64,000 bases of DNA from Virgibacillus senegalensis (GCF_000821245.2 NZ_LN611424.1:450065-514064); one strand, 5' to 3'; shown: positions 53,146 to 63,452, counted from the first letter of the stretch. Translations and numbers: made by a program. The notes: a model not told the origin generated them from the sequence alone.

Positions 53146-54459
53146 GTGGAAAAAATCATCGTCCGTGGTGGGAGGCAGCTTAATGGTACCGTTAAAGTAG
53201 AAGGTGCCAAGAATGCCGTACTGCCTGTCATCGCAGCAAGTATAATTGCAAGTGAAGGAAAAAGCACGATTCACGAAGTTCCCGCACTAGCAGATGTAAC
53301 TACCATTAAAGAAGTCCTAAGCAATATGAATGCAGATATCAGCATTTCAAATAATACCGTAACAGTAGACGCCACGAAACCACTTAAGACGGAAGCTCCT
53401 TTCGAATTTGTCAGGAAAATGAGAGCATCTGTTCTCGTATTAGGTCCGCTTTTGGCCAGATATGGCCATGCCAAAGTAGCAATGCCGGGGGGATGTGCCA
53501 TTGGATCCCGGCCGATTGACTTGCACTTAAAAGGTTTTGAAGCAATGGGGGCAAAAGTACATGTCGGGAATGGCTTCGTTGAAGTTCATTCTGAAGGCAG
53601 GTTACAAGGTGCAAAAATTTATTTGGATGTGCCGAGTGTCGGAGCTACAGAAAATATCATGATGGCTGCAGCGCTTGCTGAAGGAAGAACCACCCTGGAA
53701 AACTGTGCCAAGGAACCGGAAATTGTTGATCTTGCCAATTACCTCAATAAAATGGGGGCAAAAGTAATTGGAGCCGGAACCGAAACAATCCGCATCGACG
53801 GGGTTTCCACCCTTCACGGTGTCGAGCATACCATTATTCCTGACCGAATCGAAGCAGGAACTTTCATGGTAGGCGCAGCCATTACTGGCGGCAATGTGTT
53901 AGTCAAAGGTGCAGAAGCAGAGCATTTACGCTCCCTGGTTTCTAAAATGGAAGAAATGGGCGTATCGATTAAAGAAGAGGAAGACGGTCTGCGTGTCATC
54001 GGTCCTAAAAAGCTGAAGGCTACCGATATCAAGACACTTCCGCATCCTGGTTTTCCGACAGATATGCAATCTCAAATGATGGCTCTGATGCTAAGGGCGG
54101 AAGGTACCAGTGTCATTACAGAAACGGTTTTTGAAAATCGTTTCATGCATGTAGAAGAATTCCGCCGCATGAATGCGAAGTTGAAAATCGAAGGCAGAAG
54201 TGTCATCGTGGAAGGCCCTGTAGAACTGCAGGGAGCTGAAGTTGCTGCTACCGATTTACGAGCAGGTGCAGCACTCATTTTGGCTGGTCTGACTGCAGAA
54301 GGTTATACACGTGTAACAGAATTGAAGCATATTGATCGCGGATACGTCCGTCTAGCAGAAAAATTCGCTTCACTGGGGGCGGATATCGAGCGTGTCAATG
54401 ATGATGGCGAAGTGGTTGTGAGTGCAACCCAACAACATCAAACCTCTGTATCATCCTAA
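53146..54459 (+). CDS. murA1: UDP-GlcNAc 1-carboxyvinyltransferase, MurA1 (MurAA)
   Basis: A 437-residue MurA, the main first-step enzyme of peptidoglycan synthesis. The PEP-reactive, fosfomycin-target cysteine is Cys117 in [27 protein letters not shown] at the start and the repeated inside-out barrel halves are clear. GTG 53146 follows AGAGGAGAATG. Position after ywmB equals B. subtilis murAA; there spoIID follows, whereas here the dpp operon does. The second copy is at 23327. Confidence 0.95.
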   Translation: MEKIIVRGGRQLNGTVKVEGAKNAVLPVIAASIIASEGKSTIHEVPALADVTTIKEVLSNMNADISISNNTVTVDATKPLKTEAPFEFVRKMRASVLVLGPLLARYGHAKVAMPGGCAIGSRPIDLHLKGFEAMGAKVHVGNGFVEVHSEGRLQGAKIYLDVPSVGATENIMMAAALAEGRTTLENCAKEPEIVDLANYLNKMGAKVIGAGTETIRIDGVSTLHGVEHTIIPDRIEAGTFMVGAAITGGNVLVKGAEAEHLRSLVSKMEEMGVSIKEEEDGLRVIGPKKLKATDIKTLPHPGFPTDMQSQMMALMLRAEGTSVITETVFENRFMHVEEFRRMNAKLKIEGRSVIVEGPVELQGAEVAATDLRAGAALILAGLTAEGYTRVTELKHIDRGYVRLAEKFASLGADIERVNDDGEVVVSATQQHQTSVSS

Positions 54460-54529
54460 TGAATAAAACAAAAAGAGAGTTGTCCTGAAAGGAACTGCTG
54501 TGTTGTTCGGCGAACAGTAAGCAGCGGGT

Positions 54530-54556
54530 CATCCTGACAGGATGGCTCTTTTTTTT
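54530..54556 (+). terminator. Terminator of murA1
   Basis: CATCC / GGATG with a five-base loop, then GCTC and eight T. The stretch 54557-54770 shows no gene. Confidence 0.6.
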
Positions 54557-54772
54557 ACCCAAAAAACGGTAAGAAGCGTGACGGAGAGTTATTACCACGG
54601 AAATAAACAATTTTCACCTCGCTATGTGCATTATACTGATCTCACCTGCATCCTGGAAAGCTGTGTAAGTCGTCTTAGCACTCCGGCTGATTTTACGACA
54701 AAAACCGACCCTCTCCCAAGAAAGTTTCCCCCAGATAAAACAAACAAATCAGACGAGCGGGCAAAAGAATTG

Positions 54773-54801
54773 TTTAAATTTTTTCAAAATTGTGTTAAAA
54801 T
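54773..54801 (+). promoter_or_regulatory. Probable dpp promoter
   Basis: TTTAAA (54773-54778), a 17-base spacer and TAAAAT (54796-54801). The CodY box covers most of it. Confidence 0.5.
54777..54791 (+). promoter_or_regulatory. CodY box before dppA
   Basis: AATTTTTTCAAAATT matches the CodY consensus AATTTTCWGAAAATT at 13 of 15 positions. It overlaps the -35 region and spacer. The dpp operon is a classical CodY-repressed operon in B. subtilis. Confidence 0.7.
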
Positions 54802-54861
54802 TATGTCTATGTAAGCATTACCATTTCTATGCTTTTACACCAAAAGAAGGAGCAGGGATAT

Positions 54862-55686
54862 ATGAAACTTTTCTTATCAGTCGATATGGAGGGAATAACC
54901 GGACTGCCGGATTATACTTTTGTCGACTCAGACAAGCATAATTACGAACGTGCACGCAAAATCATGACAGAGGAAGCAAACCATGTAATAGAAGCTGCAA
55001 GTACATTTGGCTGTGATGAAATTTTGGTCAACGACAGCCACTCCAAAATGAACAACCTCTTAATCGACGCAATCCATCCAGAAGCTTCTCTCATCACTGG
55101 CGATGTCAAACCTTTCTCAATGGTACAGAATTTAGATGACAGTTACATAGGTGCAATGTTTTTAGGCTATCATGCCCGTGCTGGGCAAAGAGGGGTAATG
55201 TCTCATTCCATGATTTTCGGGGTCCGCAACTTTTACATCAATGATCAGGTTGTCGGAGAGCTCGGTTTCAATGCTTATGTCGCTGGTTATTTTGGTGTCC
55301 CGGTCCTGATGGTGGCGGGAGATGATTGTGCATGCCAGGAAGCCATGGAGCTGATTCCAAACGTTGTCACCGCTCCGGTGAAGACCACGATTTCCAGGTC
55401 CGCAGTCAAAACCCTGTCTCCTAAAAAAGCAGGAGAATTGTTGCAGAAACAAGCAAAAGCTGCATTGGAAAACCGGGAGAACGTACAGCCGCTAATACCA
55501 CCGGATAAGCCGGTACTGCGGATTGAATTCACAAATTACGGTCAGGCGGAATGGGCTAATTTAATGCCTGGAACGGAAATCGAACCAGGGACTACCACGG
55601 TTAAATTTCCAGCTAAAAACATCTTAGAAGCGTATCAAGCCATGTTGGTAATGACGGAGCTGGCAATGCGCACGACGTTCAGTTAG
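54862..55686 (+). CDS. dppA: D-aminopeptidase DppA
   Basis: A 274-residue zinc D-aminopeptidase, equal in length to B. subtilis DppA, which forms a self-compartmentalising decamer and releases D-Ala from D-Ala-D-Ala and D-Ala-Gly-Gly. Asp8 and Glu10 in LSVDMEGITG are zinc ligands; NDSHSKMNN, GYHARAG and NEL/GELGFNAYVAG-type segments carry further active-site residues. AAGGAG lies ahead of ATG 54862; the frame is open a little upstream. First gene of the operon, after the CodY box. Confidence 0.94.
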   Translation: MKLFLSVDMEGITGLPDYTFVDSDKHNYERARKIMTEEANHVIEAASTFGCDEILVNDSHSKMNNLLIDAIHPEASLITGDVKPFSMVQNLDDSYIGAMFLGYHARAGQRGVMSHSMIFGVRNFYINDQVVGELGFNAYVAGYFGVPVLMVAGDDCACQEAMELIPNVVTAPVKTTISRSAVKTLSPKKAGELLQKQAKAALENRENVQPLIPPDKPVLRIEFTNYGQAEWANLMPGTEIEPGTTTVKFPAKNILEAYQAMLVMTELAMRTTFS

Positions 55687-55696
55687 GAGGGTAGCC

Positions 55697-56629
55697 ATGC
55701 TGCGATACATAGCGAAACGATTACTGATCATGCTGGTCACCATTTTAATCATCGTCACCCTAACATTTATTTTAATGCATACGATTCCGGGTTCTCCGTT
55801 TAATCAGGAACGCGGTACAAGTGAGGCTGTACAGGCCAATCTGATGGCGCACTACCATTTAGATGAACCGCTGTATATTCAATACTTATTGTATTTAAAG
55901 TCGATAGTCACGTTTGATTTCGGCCCGTCGATTAAACAACCAACCTCGACGGTTAACGATTTGCTCGGCCGCGGATTTCCGATTTCTCTTGAACTGGGCC
56001 TGGTATCGGTGATCGTGGCGATTATATCCGGTATTTTACTCGGTATCATCGCGGCGCTCCGCCACAATGGCATCATCGATTATGCGGCTATGGCAATAGC
56101 GGTGCTTGGCATTTCCATTCCTAACTTTATTTTGGCAACACAACTCATTCAAACATTTGCCGTTACGTGGAATATCCTTCCGGCAGCTACATGGAGCAGC
56201 CCAAAGCATATGATTCTTCCGGTCATTGCTTTGGCGACAGGACCGATGGCAATCATTGCGCGTTTGACACGTTCGAGCATGCTCGAGGTGCTCACACAGG
56301 ATTACATTAAAATGGCCAGGGCGAAAGGCTTGTCACCATATAAAATTATCTTTAAGCACGCCTTGAAAAATGCGTTGATGCCCGTGGTGACGATTCTGGG
56401 TACGCTGTTAGCGGGAATCTTGACCGGAACCTTTGTATTGGAAAAAATCTTCGCCATTCCGGGAATGGGTAAATATTTTGTCGAAAGCATCAACAATCGG
56501 GATTACCCGGTGATTATGGGAACGACCGTATTTTACAGTGCCTTCCTGATTGTGATGCTCTTCCTTGTTGACATTGCTTACGGAATTTTGGACCCAAGAA
56601 TCAAACTGCATAAAAAGGAGGCGGAATGA
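55697..56629 (+). CDS. dppB: Dipeptide ABC transporter permease DppB
   Basis: A 310-residue membrane permease with six helices. The N-terminal MLRYIAKRLLIMLVTILIIVTLTFILMH and the EAA-type loop around QDYIKMARAKGLSPYKII(F)KHALKNALMP identify the OppB/DppB type. It starts 10 bases after dppA with TAGGAGGG. It pairs with DppC to form the pore. Confidence 0.93.
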   Translation: MLRYIAKRLLIMLVTILIIVTLTFILMHTIPGSPFNQERGTSEAVQANLMAHYHLDEPLYIQYLLYLKSIVTFDFGPSIKQPTSTVNDLLGRGFPISLELGLVSVIVAIISGILLGIIAALRHNGIIDYAAMAIAVLGISIPNFILATQLIQTFAVTWNILPAATWSSPKHMILPVIALATGPMAIIARLTRSSMLEVLTQDYIKMARAKGLSPYKIIFKHALKNALMPVVTILGTLLAGILTGTFVLEKIFAIPGMGKYFVESINNRDYPVIMGTTVFYSAFLIVMLFLVDIAYGILDPRIKLHKKEAE

Positions 56630-56630
56630 T

Positions 56631-57584
56631 ATGAGCCTAGCGGAAAAACAACGAGAGCCGCAATCTTCGGCCGTACCGGATGAATGGTTCCGTCCTCTCC
56701 ATAAAGATGAACAGGAGGCAGAGAAGGTTTCGAGACCGTCGCTCTCCTACTGGAGTGATGCATGGCAACGGCTCGTGAAAAACAAGCTTGCCATGGGCGG
56801 ATTGATCTTTTTGATCCTTCTTGCTTTGCTGGCAATTTTCGGACCGATCTTTTCCCCTCATTCTGTGAGGGAAATCAATTTGCCTAATCAAAACATGCCG
56901 CCTTCTGCAGAGCATTGGTTCGGAACCGATGAATTGGGACGGGATGTTTTTACAAGAACGTGGTATGGAGCACGTATTTCCTTGTTTGTCGGACTGATGG
57001 CAGCGCTGATTGATTTTTTTATCGGTGTTGTCTATGGCGGGATATCCGGTTATAAGGGCGGGCGCACAGACAATGTGATGATGCGAATCATTGAAGTTCT
57101 TTATGGTCTGCCGTATTTGCTCGTCGTTATATTACTGCTTGTCGTGATGGGACCTAGTCTGACGACAATTATTGTCGCCTTGAGTGTTACGGGATGGGTC
57201 GGCATGGCGCGGATCGTCCGGGGGCAGGTACTGCAATTGAAAAATTTCGAGTTTGTACTAGCCTCGCAGTCGTTCGGAGCCAGGACATGGCGGATCATCC
57301 GCAAAAACCTTCTGCCTAATACCATGGGACCGATTATTGTTCAGATGACATTGACTGTACCTACTGCGATATTCGCAGAAGCGTTCTTAAGCTTTTTAGG
57401 GCTCGGAATCCAGGCGCCATATGCAAGCTGGGGCGTGATGGCAAATGATGCTCTGCCTACGATTTTGTCGGGTGACTGGTGGCGTTTGTTTTTCCCGGCG
57501 TTATTTATCTCATTGACGATGTTTGCTTTTAATGTGTTAGGCGACGGACTTCAGGATGCCCTGGATCCGAAACTCAGGGAGTGA
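56631..57584 (+). CDS. dppC: Dipeptide ABC transporter permease DppC
   Basis: A 317-residue OppC/DppC-type permease. A long cytoplasmic N-terminus (about 55 residues) precedes the first helix; HWFGTDELGRDVFTRTWYGARISL and the EAA loop FVLASQSFGARTWRIIRKNLLPN are signatures. It begins one base after the dppB stop, with AAAAGGAGG within the end of dppB. Confidence 0.93.
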   Translation: MSLAEKQREPQSSAVPDEWFRPLHKDEQEAEKVSRPSLSYWSDAWQRLVKNKLAMGGLIFLILLALLAIFGPIFSPHSVREINLPNQNMPPSAEHWFGTDELGRDVFTRTWYGARISLFVGLMAALIDFFIGVVYGGISGYKGGRTDNVMMRIIEVLYGLPYLLVVILLLVVMGPSLTTIIVALSVTGWVGMARIVRGQVLQLKNFEFVLASQSFGARTWRIIRKNLLPNTMGPIIVQMTLTVPTAIFAEAFLSFLGLGIQAPYASWGVMANDALPTILSGDWWRLFFPALFISLTMFAFNVLGDGLQDALDPKLRE

Positions 57585-57589
57585 CAACA

Positions 57590-58597
57590 ATGGAAAAAAT
57601 ACTAGAAGTAAGAGACTTGCACGTAACCTTTAAAACATACGGTGGGGAAGTAAATGCGGTCCGGGGTGTCAATTTTGACCTGCATAAGGGGGAAACATTG
57701 GCCATCGTCGGTGAATCCGGCTGTGGGAAGAGTGTTACCTCGAACAGTATCATGCGGTTGATTCCGACACCCCCAGGCAAGATTGCCAATGGATCGATTA
57801 CTTACCGCGGACGCGATTTGACGAAGGTTTCTGAAAAAGAAATGCGAAAAATACGCGGTGTCGATATTTCCATGATTTTTCAAGATCCAATGACAGCACT
57901 GAATCCGACGTTAACTATCGGTGACCAGCTCACAGAAGGACTGAAGCAGCATAAGGATATTTCCAGTCGGGATGCCAGGAAAAAAGCACTGGAAATGATG
58001 AAACTGGTCGGGATTCCAAGCCCGGAGGAGCGACTGAAGCAATATCCCCACCAGTTCAGTGGAGGCATGCGCCAGCGGATAGTGATTGCCATGGCCTTGA
58101 TATGCGATCCGGATTTATTGATAGCCGATGAACCGACTACAGCACTCGATGTCACAATTCAGGCGCAGATTTTGGAGTTGTTCGGAGAGATTCAGGAACG
58201 TACGGGTGTATCGATTATTCTGATTACCCATGACTTAGGGGTTGTGGCCAAAATTGCTGATCGGATTGCGGTCATGTATGCAGGAAAAATCATCGAAGTC
58301 GGAACAAAACGAGAAATATTTTACGAGCCCCAGCATCCTTATACGAAGGGGTTATTAAATTCGGTTCCACGATTGGATGTGGAGGAGGATGACTTGATTC
58401 CGATTGACGGAACACCACCTGATTTATTCTCACCTCCGCAAGGATGCCCGTTTACAGCGAGGTGTCCGTTTGCGATGGAGGTGTGTGATAAAGTGTATCC
58501 CGATTCAGCAGCTCTAAGCCAGACACATCAAGTGGACTGCTGGCTGCAGGATCAGAGGGCACAGTTAGTCTCTCACATGGCAGAGACAAGAAAGTAA
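57590..58597 (+). CDS. dppD: Dipeptide ABC transporter ATP-binding protein DppD
   Basis: A 335-residue ABC ATPase: Walker A GESGCGKS, signature FSGGMRQR, Walker B LLIADEPTTALD, and the oligopeptide-type C-terminal extension with cysteines (GCPFTARCPFAMEVC) that in relatives bind an Fe-S cluster. ATG 57590 follows GGGAGTG, five bases after dppC. Its ATPase partner would be YkfD (63449), which is the second ATPase in the B. subtilis operon as well. Confidence 0.93.
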   Translation: MEKILEVRDLHVTFKTYGGEVNAVRGVNFDLHKGETLAIVGESGCGKSVTSNSIMRLIPTPPGKIANGSITYRGRDLTKVSEKEMRKIRGVDISMIFQDPMTALNPTLTIGDQLTEGLKQHKDISSRDARKKALEMMKLVGIPSPEERLKQYPHQFSGGMRQRIVIAMALICDPDLLIADEPTTALDVTIQAQILELFGEIQERTGVSIILITHDLGVVAKIADRIAVMYAGKIIEVGTKREIFYEPQHPYTKGLLNSVPRLDVEEDDLIPIDGTPPDLFSPPQGCPFTARCPFAMEVCDKVYPDSAALSQTHQVDCWLQDQRAQLVSHMAETRK

Positions 58598-58619
58598 CCA
58601 ACATAAAAGGGGGATTCAC

Positions 58620-60281
58620 ATGAAGAAGGGCTTGTCGTTTTTATTTATTTTGTTGGCGGTATTCGTTTTGGCTGCTTGTACGGCCAATGAAAGCGCCGGA
58701 GAAGAGGAGCAGGATACGGGAGATCAGACAGAAACGACGGATGAAGGGTCCAGTGATGAAGCAGAAGACAGTGGGGATAAGGTTCTTCGTTTAAACAACG
58801 GAGTGGAGCCAACCTCCTTCGATCCACCGGAAGGATTCGATGCAGCATCATGGCAGTCCTTGAACAACTTGATGGAAGGACTTACCCGGCTGGGGCAGGA
58901 CCACCAACCAGAAGAGGCAACGGCCGAAAAGTGGGATATCTCTGATGATGGGTTGGAATATACCTTCCACATCCGCAAAGATGCCAAATGGTCAAATGGG
59001 GATGACGTGACCGCGGAAGATTTCGTCTATGCATGGACGCGGCTGCTTGATCCGGAGGAAGGATTTTCTTCCGCATTTCTCGGATACTTCATTAAAGGCG
59101 GCGAAGCCTTCAACAGCGGAGATGGCAGTGCAGAGGATTTAGGATTGGAAGCTGTAGATGAGAAAACGTTCAAGGTGACATTGGAAGCACCGACAGGATT
59201 CTTCCTGAATGTCATATCGAATCCGGCATTCTTCCCGGTCAATAAGGCTGTAGCGGAAGAAAATCCAGAATGGTATGCAGAAGCTGATACATTTGTTGCC
59301 AATGGTCCTTTCAAATTGAGTGAATGGAACCATGACAGCGACTTTACTATGGTGAAAAACGATCAATATTGGGATAAAGACACTGTCAAATTGGATGAAG
59401 TCCATTGGGCCATGGTAAATGAAACAAACACAGAATACCAAATGTTCGAGAGCGGAGACTTGGATACTTCCGAAATACCGGCAGATTTAGCAGATGAGCT
59501 GCTAGACAGCGATCAAGTAGTCATCGACCCACAGGCTGGTACACAGTTTTACCGGTTCAATGTCAACGAAGAACCGTTCCAAAACGTGAAAATCCGCAAA
59601 GCATTGGCCATGGCGGTCAATCAGGATGAAATCGTTGACTATGTTACAAAAAAAGGCGAAGAGCCTGCCCGAGGTTTCGTTTCCTACGGATTTGAAGACC
59701 CTTCCGGGAATGACTTCCGTGATGCAAACGGAGATTTAGTAACATATGATCCAGAACAAGCCAAACAGCTTTTGGAAGAAGGAATGGAAGAAGAAGGATA
59801 CGATGAACTTCCTCCAATCACGCTGACCTACAACACGAGCGATGACAACAAAAAAATAGCAGAAACCGTCCAACAGCGCTTCCAACAGGATTTGGGCATT
59901 GAAATCACCTTGGAAAATGCTGAATGGAACGTGTTCCTCCAGGATCAGAAGGATTTGAAGCATCAGTTATCCCGCAGCTCCTTCCTGGCTGACTATGGCG
60001 ATCCAATCAACTTCCTGGAAAGCTTCGTGACGGATTCTTCGATGAACCGTACTGGGTGGTCCAATGAAGAATACGATGATTTGATTGCCCAGGCCAAAGA
60101 AGAAGCAGATGAAGAAAAACGCTGGGAATTAATGTACGAGGCGGAAAAAGTACTATTTGAAGAGATGCCGATCGTTCCGGTCAATTTCTACAACCAAGTG
60201 TTCTTGCATAAAGATAATGTATCCGGCATTGTACGTCACCCAGTCGGTTATATGGAATTGAAGTGGGCTGACAAAAACTAA
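58620..60281 (+). CDS. dppE: Dipeptide-binding lipoprotein DppE
   Basis: A 553-residue solute-binding protein of ABC family 5. The lipoprotein signal peptide ends in lipobox LAAC (Cys20), followed by an acidic disordered linker (Glu/Asp/Thr/Ser, about 22-55) and the large peptide-binding fold. AAAAGGGGG lies ahead of ATG. The acidic linker is longer than usual, which fits a salt-adapted surface, though that is an inference. A strong terminator-like hairpin follows, so ykfA-D may be transcribed less than dpp. Confidence 0.93.
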   Translation: MKKGLSFLFILLAVFVLAACTANESAGEEEQDTGDQTETTDEGSSDEAEDSGDKVLRLNNGVEPTSFDPPEGFDAASWQSLNNLMEGLTRLGQDHQPEEATAEKWDISDDGLEYTFHIRKDAKWSNGDDVTAEDFVYAWTRLLDPEEGFSSAFLGYFIKGGEAFNSGDGSAEDLGLEAVDEKTFKVTLEAPTGFFLNVISNPAFFPVNKAVAEENPEWYAEADTFVANGPFKLSEWNHDSDFTMVKNDQYWDKDTVKLDEVHWAMVNETNTEYQMFESGDLDTSEIPADLADELLDSDQVVIDPQAGTQFYRFNVNEEPFQNVKIRKALAMAVNQDEIVDYVTKKGEEPARGFVSYGFEDPSGNDFRDANGDLVTYDPEQAKQLLEEGMEEEGYDELPPITLTYNTSDDNKKIAETVQQRFQQDLGIEITLENAEWNVFLQDQKDLKHQLSRSSFLADYGDPINFLESFVTDSSMNRTGWSNEEYDDLIAQAKEEADEEKRWELMYEAEKVLFEEMPIVPVNFYNQVFLHKDNVSGIVRHPVGYMELKWADKN

Positions 60282-60310
60282 CGGATAACCTAATAGGCAA
60301 GTCAAGATTT

Positions 60311-60381
60311 GGCTCTATACTGCCCGGCCTGGGAGGATGGTTTCAGTTATCCGCCAGGCCGGCCGGTATGAGCCTTTTCTT
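60311..60381 (+). terminator. Large hairpin between dppE and ykfA
   Basis: A long imperfect stem, GGCTC...CGGCCTGG against CCAGGCCGG...GAGCC, followed by TTTTCTTA. It may stop part of the transcripts and set the dpp to ykf ratio. Confidence 0.65.
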
Positions 60382-60468
60382 ACAAAATAGAAGGCTAAAA
60401 AGGTATCATGCAGTCTTGCCGCTATTTAAAGAAAGCTGCCAGACACATCAAGCACAAAGGAGGAAGTC

Positions 60469-61386
60469 ATGAATCTACCCAATCGTTTAAAAACAGGGGA
60501 TACTGTGGGTCTTATCGCTCCAGCGGGTCCGCCTAATCCTGACAATATGGAAAAAGGCGTAGCCTTTATCGAGTCCCTTGGATTAAAAGTGAAAAAAGGA
60601 AAACATAGTACAGATACATACGGCTATTTGGCAGGGAAGGATGCCGATCGGCTGTCCGATTTACATGATATGTTCCGAGACCCAAACATTGCCGGTATTA
60701 TTTGCTTATGTGGAGGTTATGGGTCTGGGAGAATAGCAGATCAAATAGATTATCAATTGATCGCCGACAATCCAAAAGTGTTTTGGGGATATAGCGACAT
60801 TACTTTTTTACATACGGCATTCCGGCAAAAGGCCAACCTGATTACGTTCCATGGACCAATGGTCAGCTCGGATATTGGGGAGAAGGATTTCGCCCCTTTG
60901 TCCGAGAAGATGTTTAATCAGCTATTTGAGCCCACCAAGATTACTTTTTTGGAGGAAATCTCTCCGCTTACGGTCCTTGCAGAAGGAGAAGCACAAGGTG
61001 AACTGACAGGTGGAAATCTCAGCTTGATTTGCAGTACGCTTGGTACCCCTTATGAGATCGATACAAAGGGTAAATTGCTGCTCATAGAGGATATCGGTGA
61101 GGAACCGTACCGGATAGACGCCATGCTTAATCAATTGCGACTGGCTGGGAAGTTGGAACAGGCAGCGGGCATCGTGGTCGGTGACTTCAATATGCCCGAG
61201 CAGCAAAAGAAAAGATCCTTGACACTGGATCAAGTGTTACAGGATCATTTAGCTGATTTGCCGAAGCCGGTGTTAAAAGACTTCCCTATTGGCCATTGCC
61301 AGCCTCATGTGGCGGTTCCGCTTGGTACGCAGGCCAGCTTATCCAGCATGAAAAAAACGATGGTAATCGAGCCGGGAGTCAGCTGA
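60469..61386 (+). CDS. ykfA: Murein peptide carboxypeptidase YkfA (S66 LD-carboxypeptidase)
   Basis: A 305-residue S66 serine peptidase. The nucleophile lies in CLCGGYGSGRI-type context after IIC and the Glu/His partners in LLIEDIGEEPYRID and FPIGHCQPH. It removes the terminal D-Ala from murein tetrapeptides (LD-carboxypeptidase). AAAGGAGG precedes ATG. It begins the murein-peptide recycling part of the operon. Confidence 0.92.
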   Translation: MNLPNRLKTGDTVGLIAPAGPPNPDNMEKGVAFIESLGLKVKKGKHSTDTYGYLAGKDADRLSDLHDMFRDPNIAGIICLCGGYGSGRIADQIDYQLIADNPKVFWGYSDITFLHTAFRQKANLITFHGPMVSSDIGEKDFAPLSEKMFNQLFEPTKITFLEEISPLTVLAEGEAQGELTGGNLSLICSTLGTPYEIDTKGKLLLIEDIGEEPYRIDAMLNQLRLAGKLEQAAGIVVGDFNMPEQQKKRSLTLDQVLQDHLADLPKPVLKDFPIGHCQPHVAVPLGTQASLSSMKKTMVIEPGVS

Positions 61387-61410
61387 ATAAGGGAGGGAGA
61401 AATACATTAT

Positions 61411-62514
61411 ATGAAGATACAGACAATCGAGACGGCGAGTGTCGCAGTTCCACTGAGAAAACCCTTTAAAACAGCGCTTAGAACCGTTACAGTAGCCGAA
61501 TCAATCTATGTGAAAGTGACCTGTTCGGATGGAACGACAGGCTGGGGAGAGGCACCGCCGACCCATGTGATTACGGGAGACAGCCTGGCAGGAATCGAGT
61601 ATGCAATCGAAAAAATCATCGCTCCGGCTCTTATCGGCAAATCACTGCTCGCTATGGAGGACATTTTTCAAACGCTTGATCAATGTATGGTAGGCAATAC
61701 AAGTGCCAAAGCGTCAGTTGATATGGCGGTTTATGACTGTTTTTCCCAATTATGCGGTATGCCGCTATATCAATTGTTGGGGGGATACCGCAGCCAATTG
61801 GAAACGGATTTTACGGTCAGTGTCAATACAGCAGAAGAAATGGCAGAAGACGCTGTCCATTATATAGAGCAGGGATTTACTTGTTTGAAAGTGAAGGTAG
61901 GGAAGGACAACATTCAGACAGATATCAACCGTATTCGAGCCATACGGGATAGAATCGGAACCGACATACAGATCCGGCTCGATGCCAATCAAGGATGGGG
62001 CGCAAAGGAAGCGGTCAAAGCTATCCGGAAAATGGAAGATGGCGGACTAGATATTGAACTGGTCGAACAGCCCGTGAATGCGGGAGATATCGCTGGATTG
62101 AAATTTGTCACGGACCATGTAGAAACGCCGATTATGGCTGATGAAAGTGTTTTTTCTCCTGAAGATGCAAGGAAGATTCTCGAAACCCGCAGTGCTGACC
62201 TGGTCAACATTAAGCTGATGAAGGCAGGTGGTGTACACAACGGTCTGCACATTGCCAAGCTGGCAGCGGCTAATGGGGTGGAGTGCATGGTCGGCAGTAT
62301 GATCGAAACGAAGTTGGGAATAACGGCTGCAGCTCACTTGGCGGCAAGTCAGCCGAATATTACCCGATTCGACTTTGATGCGCCACTAATGCTTACCAAA
62401 GATCCGGTTGACGGAGGGATATCCTATCATGGAAGCATTATTCGACTGCCGGAGGAGATTGGTTTGGGCATTAAACAGGTGAACATTGCAGCGGAGAGCG
62501 AGGGGATTCGATGA
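61411..62514 (+). CDS. ykfB: L-Ala-D/L-Glu epimerase YkfB
   Basis: A 367-residue enolase-superfamily dipeptide epimerase. The KVKVGK lysine pair (catalytic Lys of KxK), metal ligands in RLDANQGW, VEQP and MADESVF, and the late Lys in INIKLMKAGG are all present. It turns L-Ala-D-Glu from murein into L-Ala-L-Glu. AGGGAGGG precedes ATG. Its end overlaps ykfC by four bases. Confidence 0.94.
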   Translation: MKIQTIETASVAVPLRKPFKTALRTVTVAESIYVKVTCSDGTTGWGEAPPTHVITGDSLAGIEYAIEKIIAPALIGKSLLAMEDIFQTLDQCMVGNTSAKASVDMAVYDCFSQLCGMPLYQLLGGYRSQLETDFTVSVNTAEEMAEDAVHYIEQGFTCLKVKVGKDNIQTDINRIRAIRDRIGTDIQIRLDANQGWGAKEAVKAIRKMEDGGLDIELVEQPVNAGDIAGLKFVTDHVETPIMADESVFSPEDARKILETRSADLVNIKLMKAGGVHNGLHIAKLAAANGVECMVGSMIETKLGITAAAHLAASQPNITRFDFDAPLMLTKDPVDGGISYHGSIIRLPEEIGLGIKQVNIAAESEGIR

Positions 62515-63452
62515 GCAGGCAACACAATAGATGGTTAGTCAATGTGCCGGTTGCTACTTTATGGACTAATCCGGAATCACCGCGAGACATTGATCGGCCA
62601 AGCATCACCAATCCAGTCGATTTACCAGCCTGGCTGGAAAAATTGAACTACCAGAAGCGGCTTGATTTATGTGATCAGAATTTAGTGCAATCCCAGTTGT
62701 TGTACGGGGAGGAAGTACTGGTGTTGGAGGAGAGGCAGGATTGGCTGCATGTCATTGTCCCCTCCCAACCTTCCAAAAAAGATCCACGCGGCTATCCAGG
62801 CTGGATTCCGGCTTGTCAGGCCGTTCCGAGGCCTGATACGAAAGAGGTGATCGGAAGGGCGACAGTTTCAGGTAAGCGTGCTTCCTTGTATGACGAGAAA
62901 AGGGAATTCCTTTTTTCCTTAAGTTATTTAACGGTGTTGCCGCTTCTTGCCGTGACAGATTCAGATGTGAAAGTAAGGTTGCCAGATGGAACAGCAGGCT
63001 ACCTTGCACGTTCCGGGGTGGAGGTTGACTACCAAGGAGATACGGTTGTAAAAGGAAGCGGCACAGACATTATCAAAACAGGAGAAGCATTTCTTGGATT
63101 GGAATATTTATGGGGTGGGATGAGTTCCTACGGTTACGATTGTTCCGGATTCAGTTACAATATGCACAAAGCCAATGGTTATCAAATTCCGCGTGATGCT
63201 TCTGATCAGGCTGCGCTGGCAGGAGAAGAAATAGCGATGGATAAGCTTTTGCCGGGCGATCTGTTATTTTTCGCATATGAGGAAGGCAAAGGTTCCTTGC
63301 ATCATGTCGGGATTTATTATGGAGATGGGAAAATGATTCACTCTCCCACTACCGGAAAGTCCGTGGAAATTACTACACTGGCCGGAACCGTTTACGAAAA
63401 AGAGTTGTGCGGGGCGAGACGGTATTGGCAGCAGACGGAGGTAACACAATGA
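62511..63452 (+). CDS. ykfC: Gamma-D-glutamyl-L-diamino acid endopeptidase YkfC
   Basis: A 313-residue NlpC/P60 cysteine peptidase. An N-terminal SH3-like pair of domains (about 8-180) is followed by the catalytic domain with Cys in YGYDCSGFSYN, His in SLHHVGIYYGDG and a further His (MIHSPTTGK). It cuts the D-Glu to diaminopimelate bond in murein peptides with a free N-terminal L-Ala. No signal peptide is visible, so it acts in the cytoplasm on imported peptides. It starts inside the ykfB stop (ATGA). Confidence 0.92.
   Translation: MSRQHNRWLVNVPVATLWTNPESPRDIDRPSITNPVDLPAWLEKLNYQKRLDLCDQNLVQSQLLYGEEVLVLEERQDWLHVIVPSQPSKKDPRGYPGWIPACQAVPRPDTKEVIGRATVSGKRASLYDEKREFLFSLSYLTVLPLLAVTDSDVKVRLPDGTAGYLARSGVEVDYQGDTVVKGSGTDIIKTGEAFLGLEYLWGGMSSYGYDCSGFSYNMHKANGYQIPRDASDQAALAGEEIAMDKLLPGDLLFFAYEEGKGSLHHVGIYYGDGKMIHSPTTGKSVEITTLAGTVYEKELCGARRYWQQTEVTQ

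Noticed and set aside
54542-54814. A 90-codon open frame before dppA
   Set aside because: It starts inside the murA1 terminator, has no ribosome-binding site and overlaps the CodY box and promoter.
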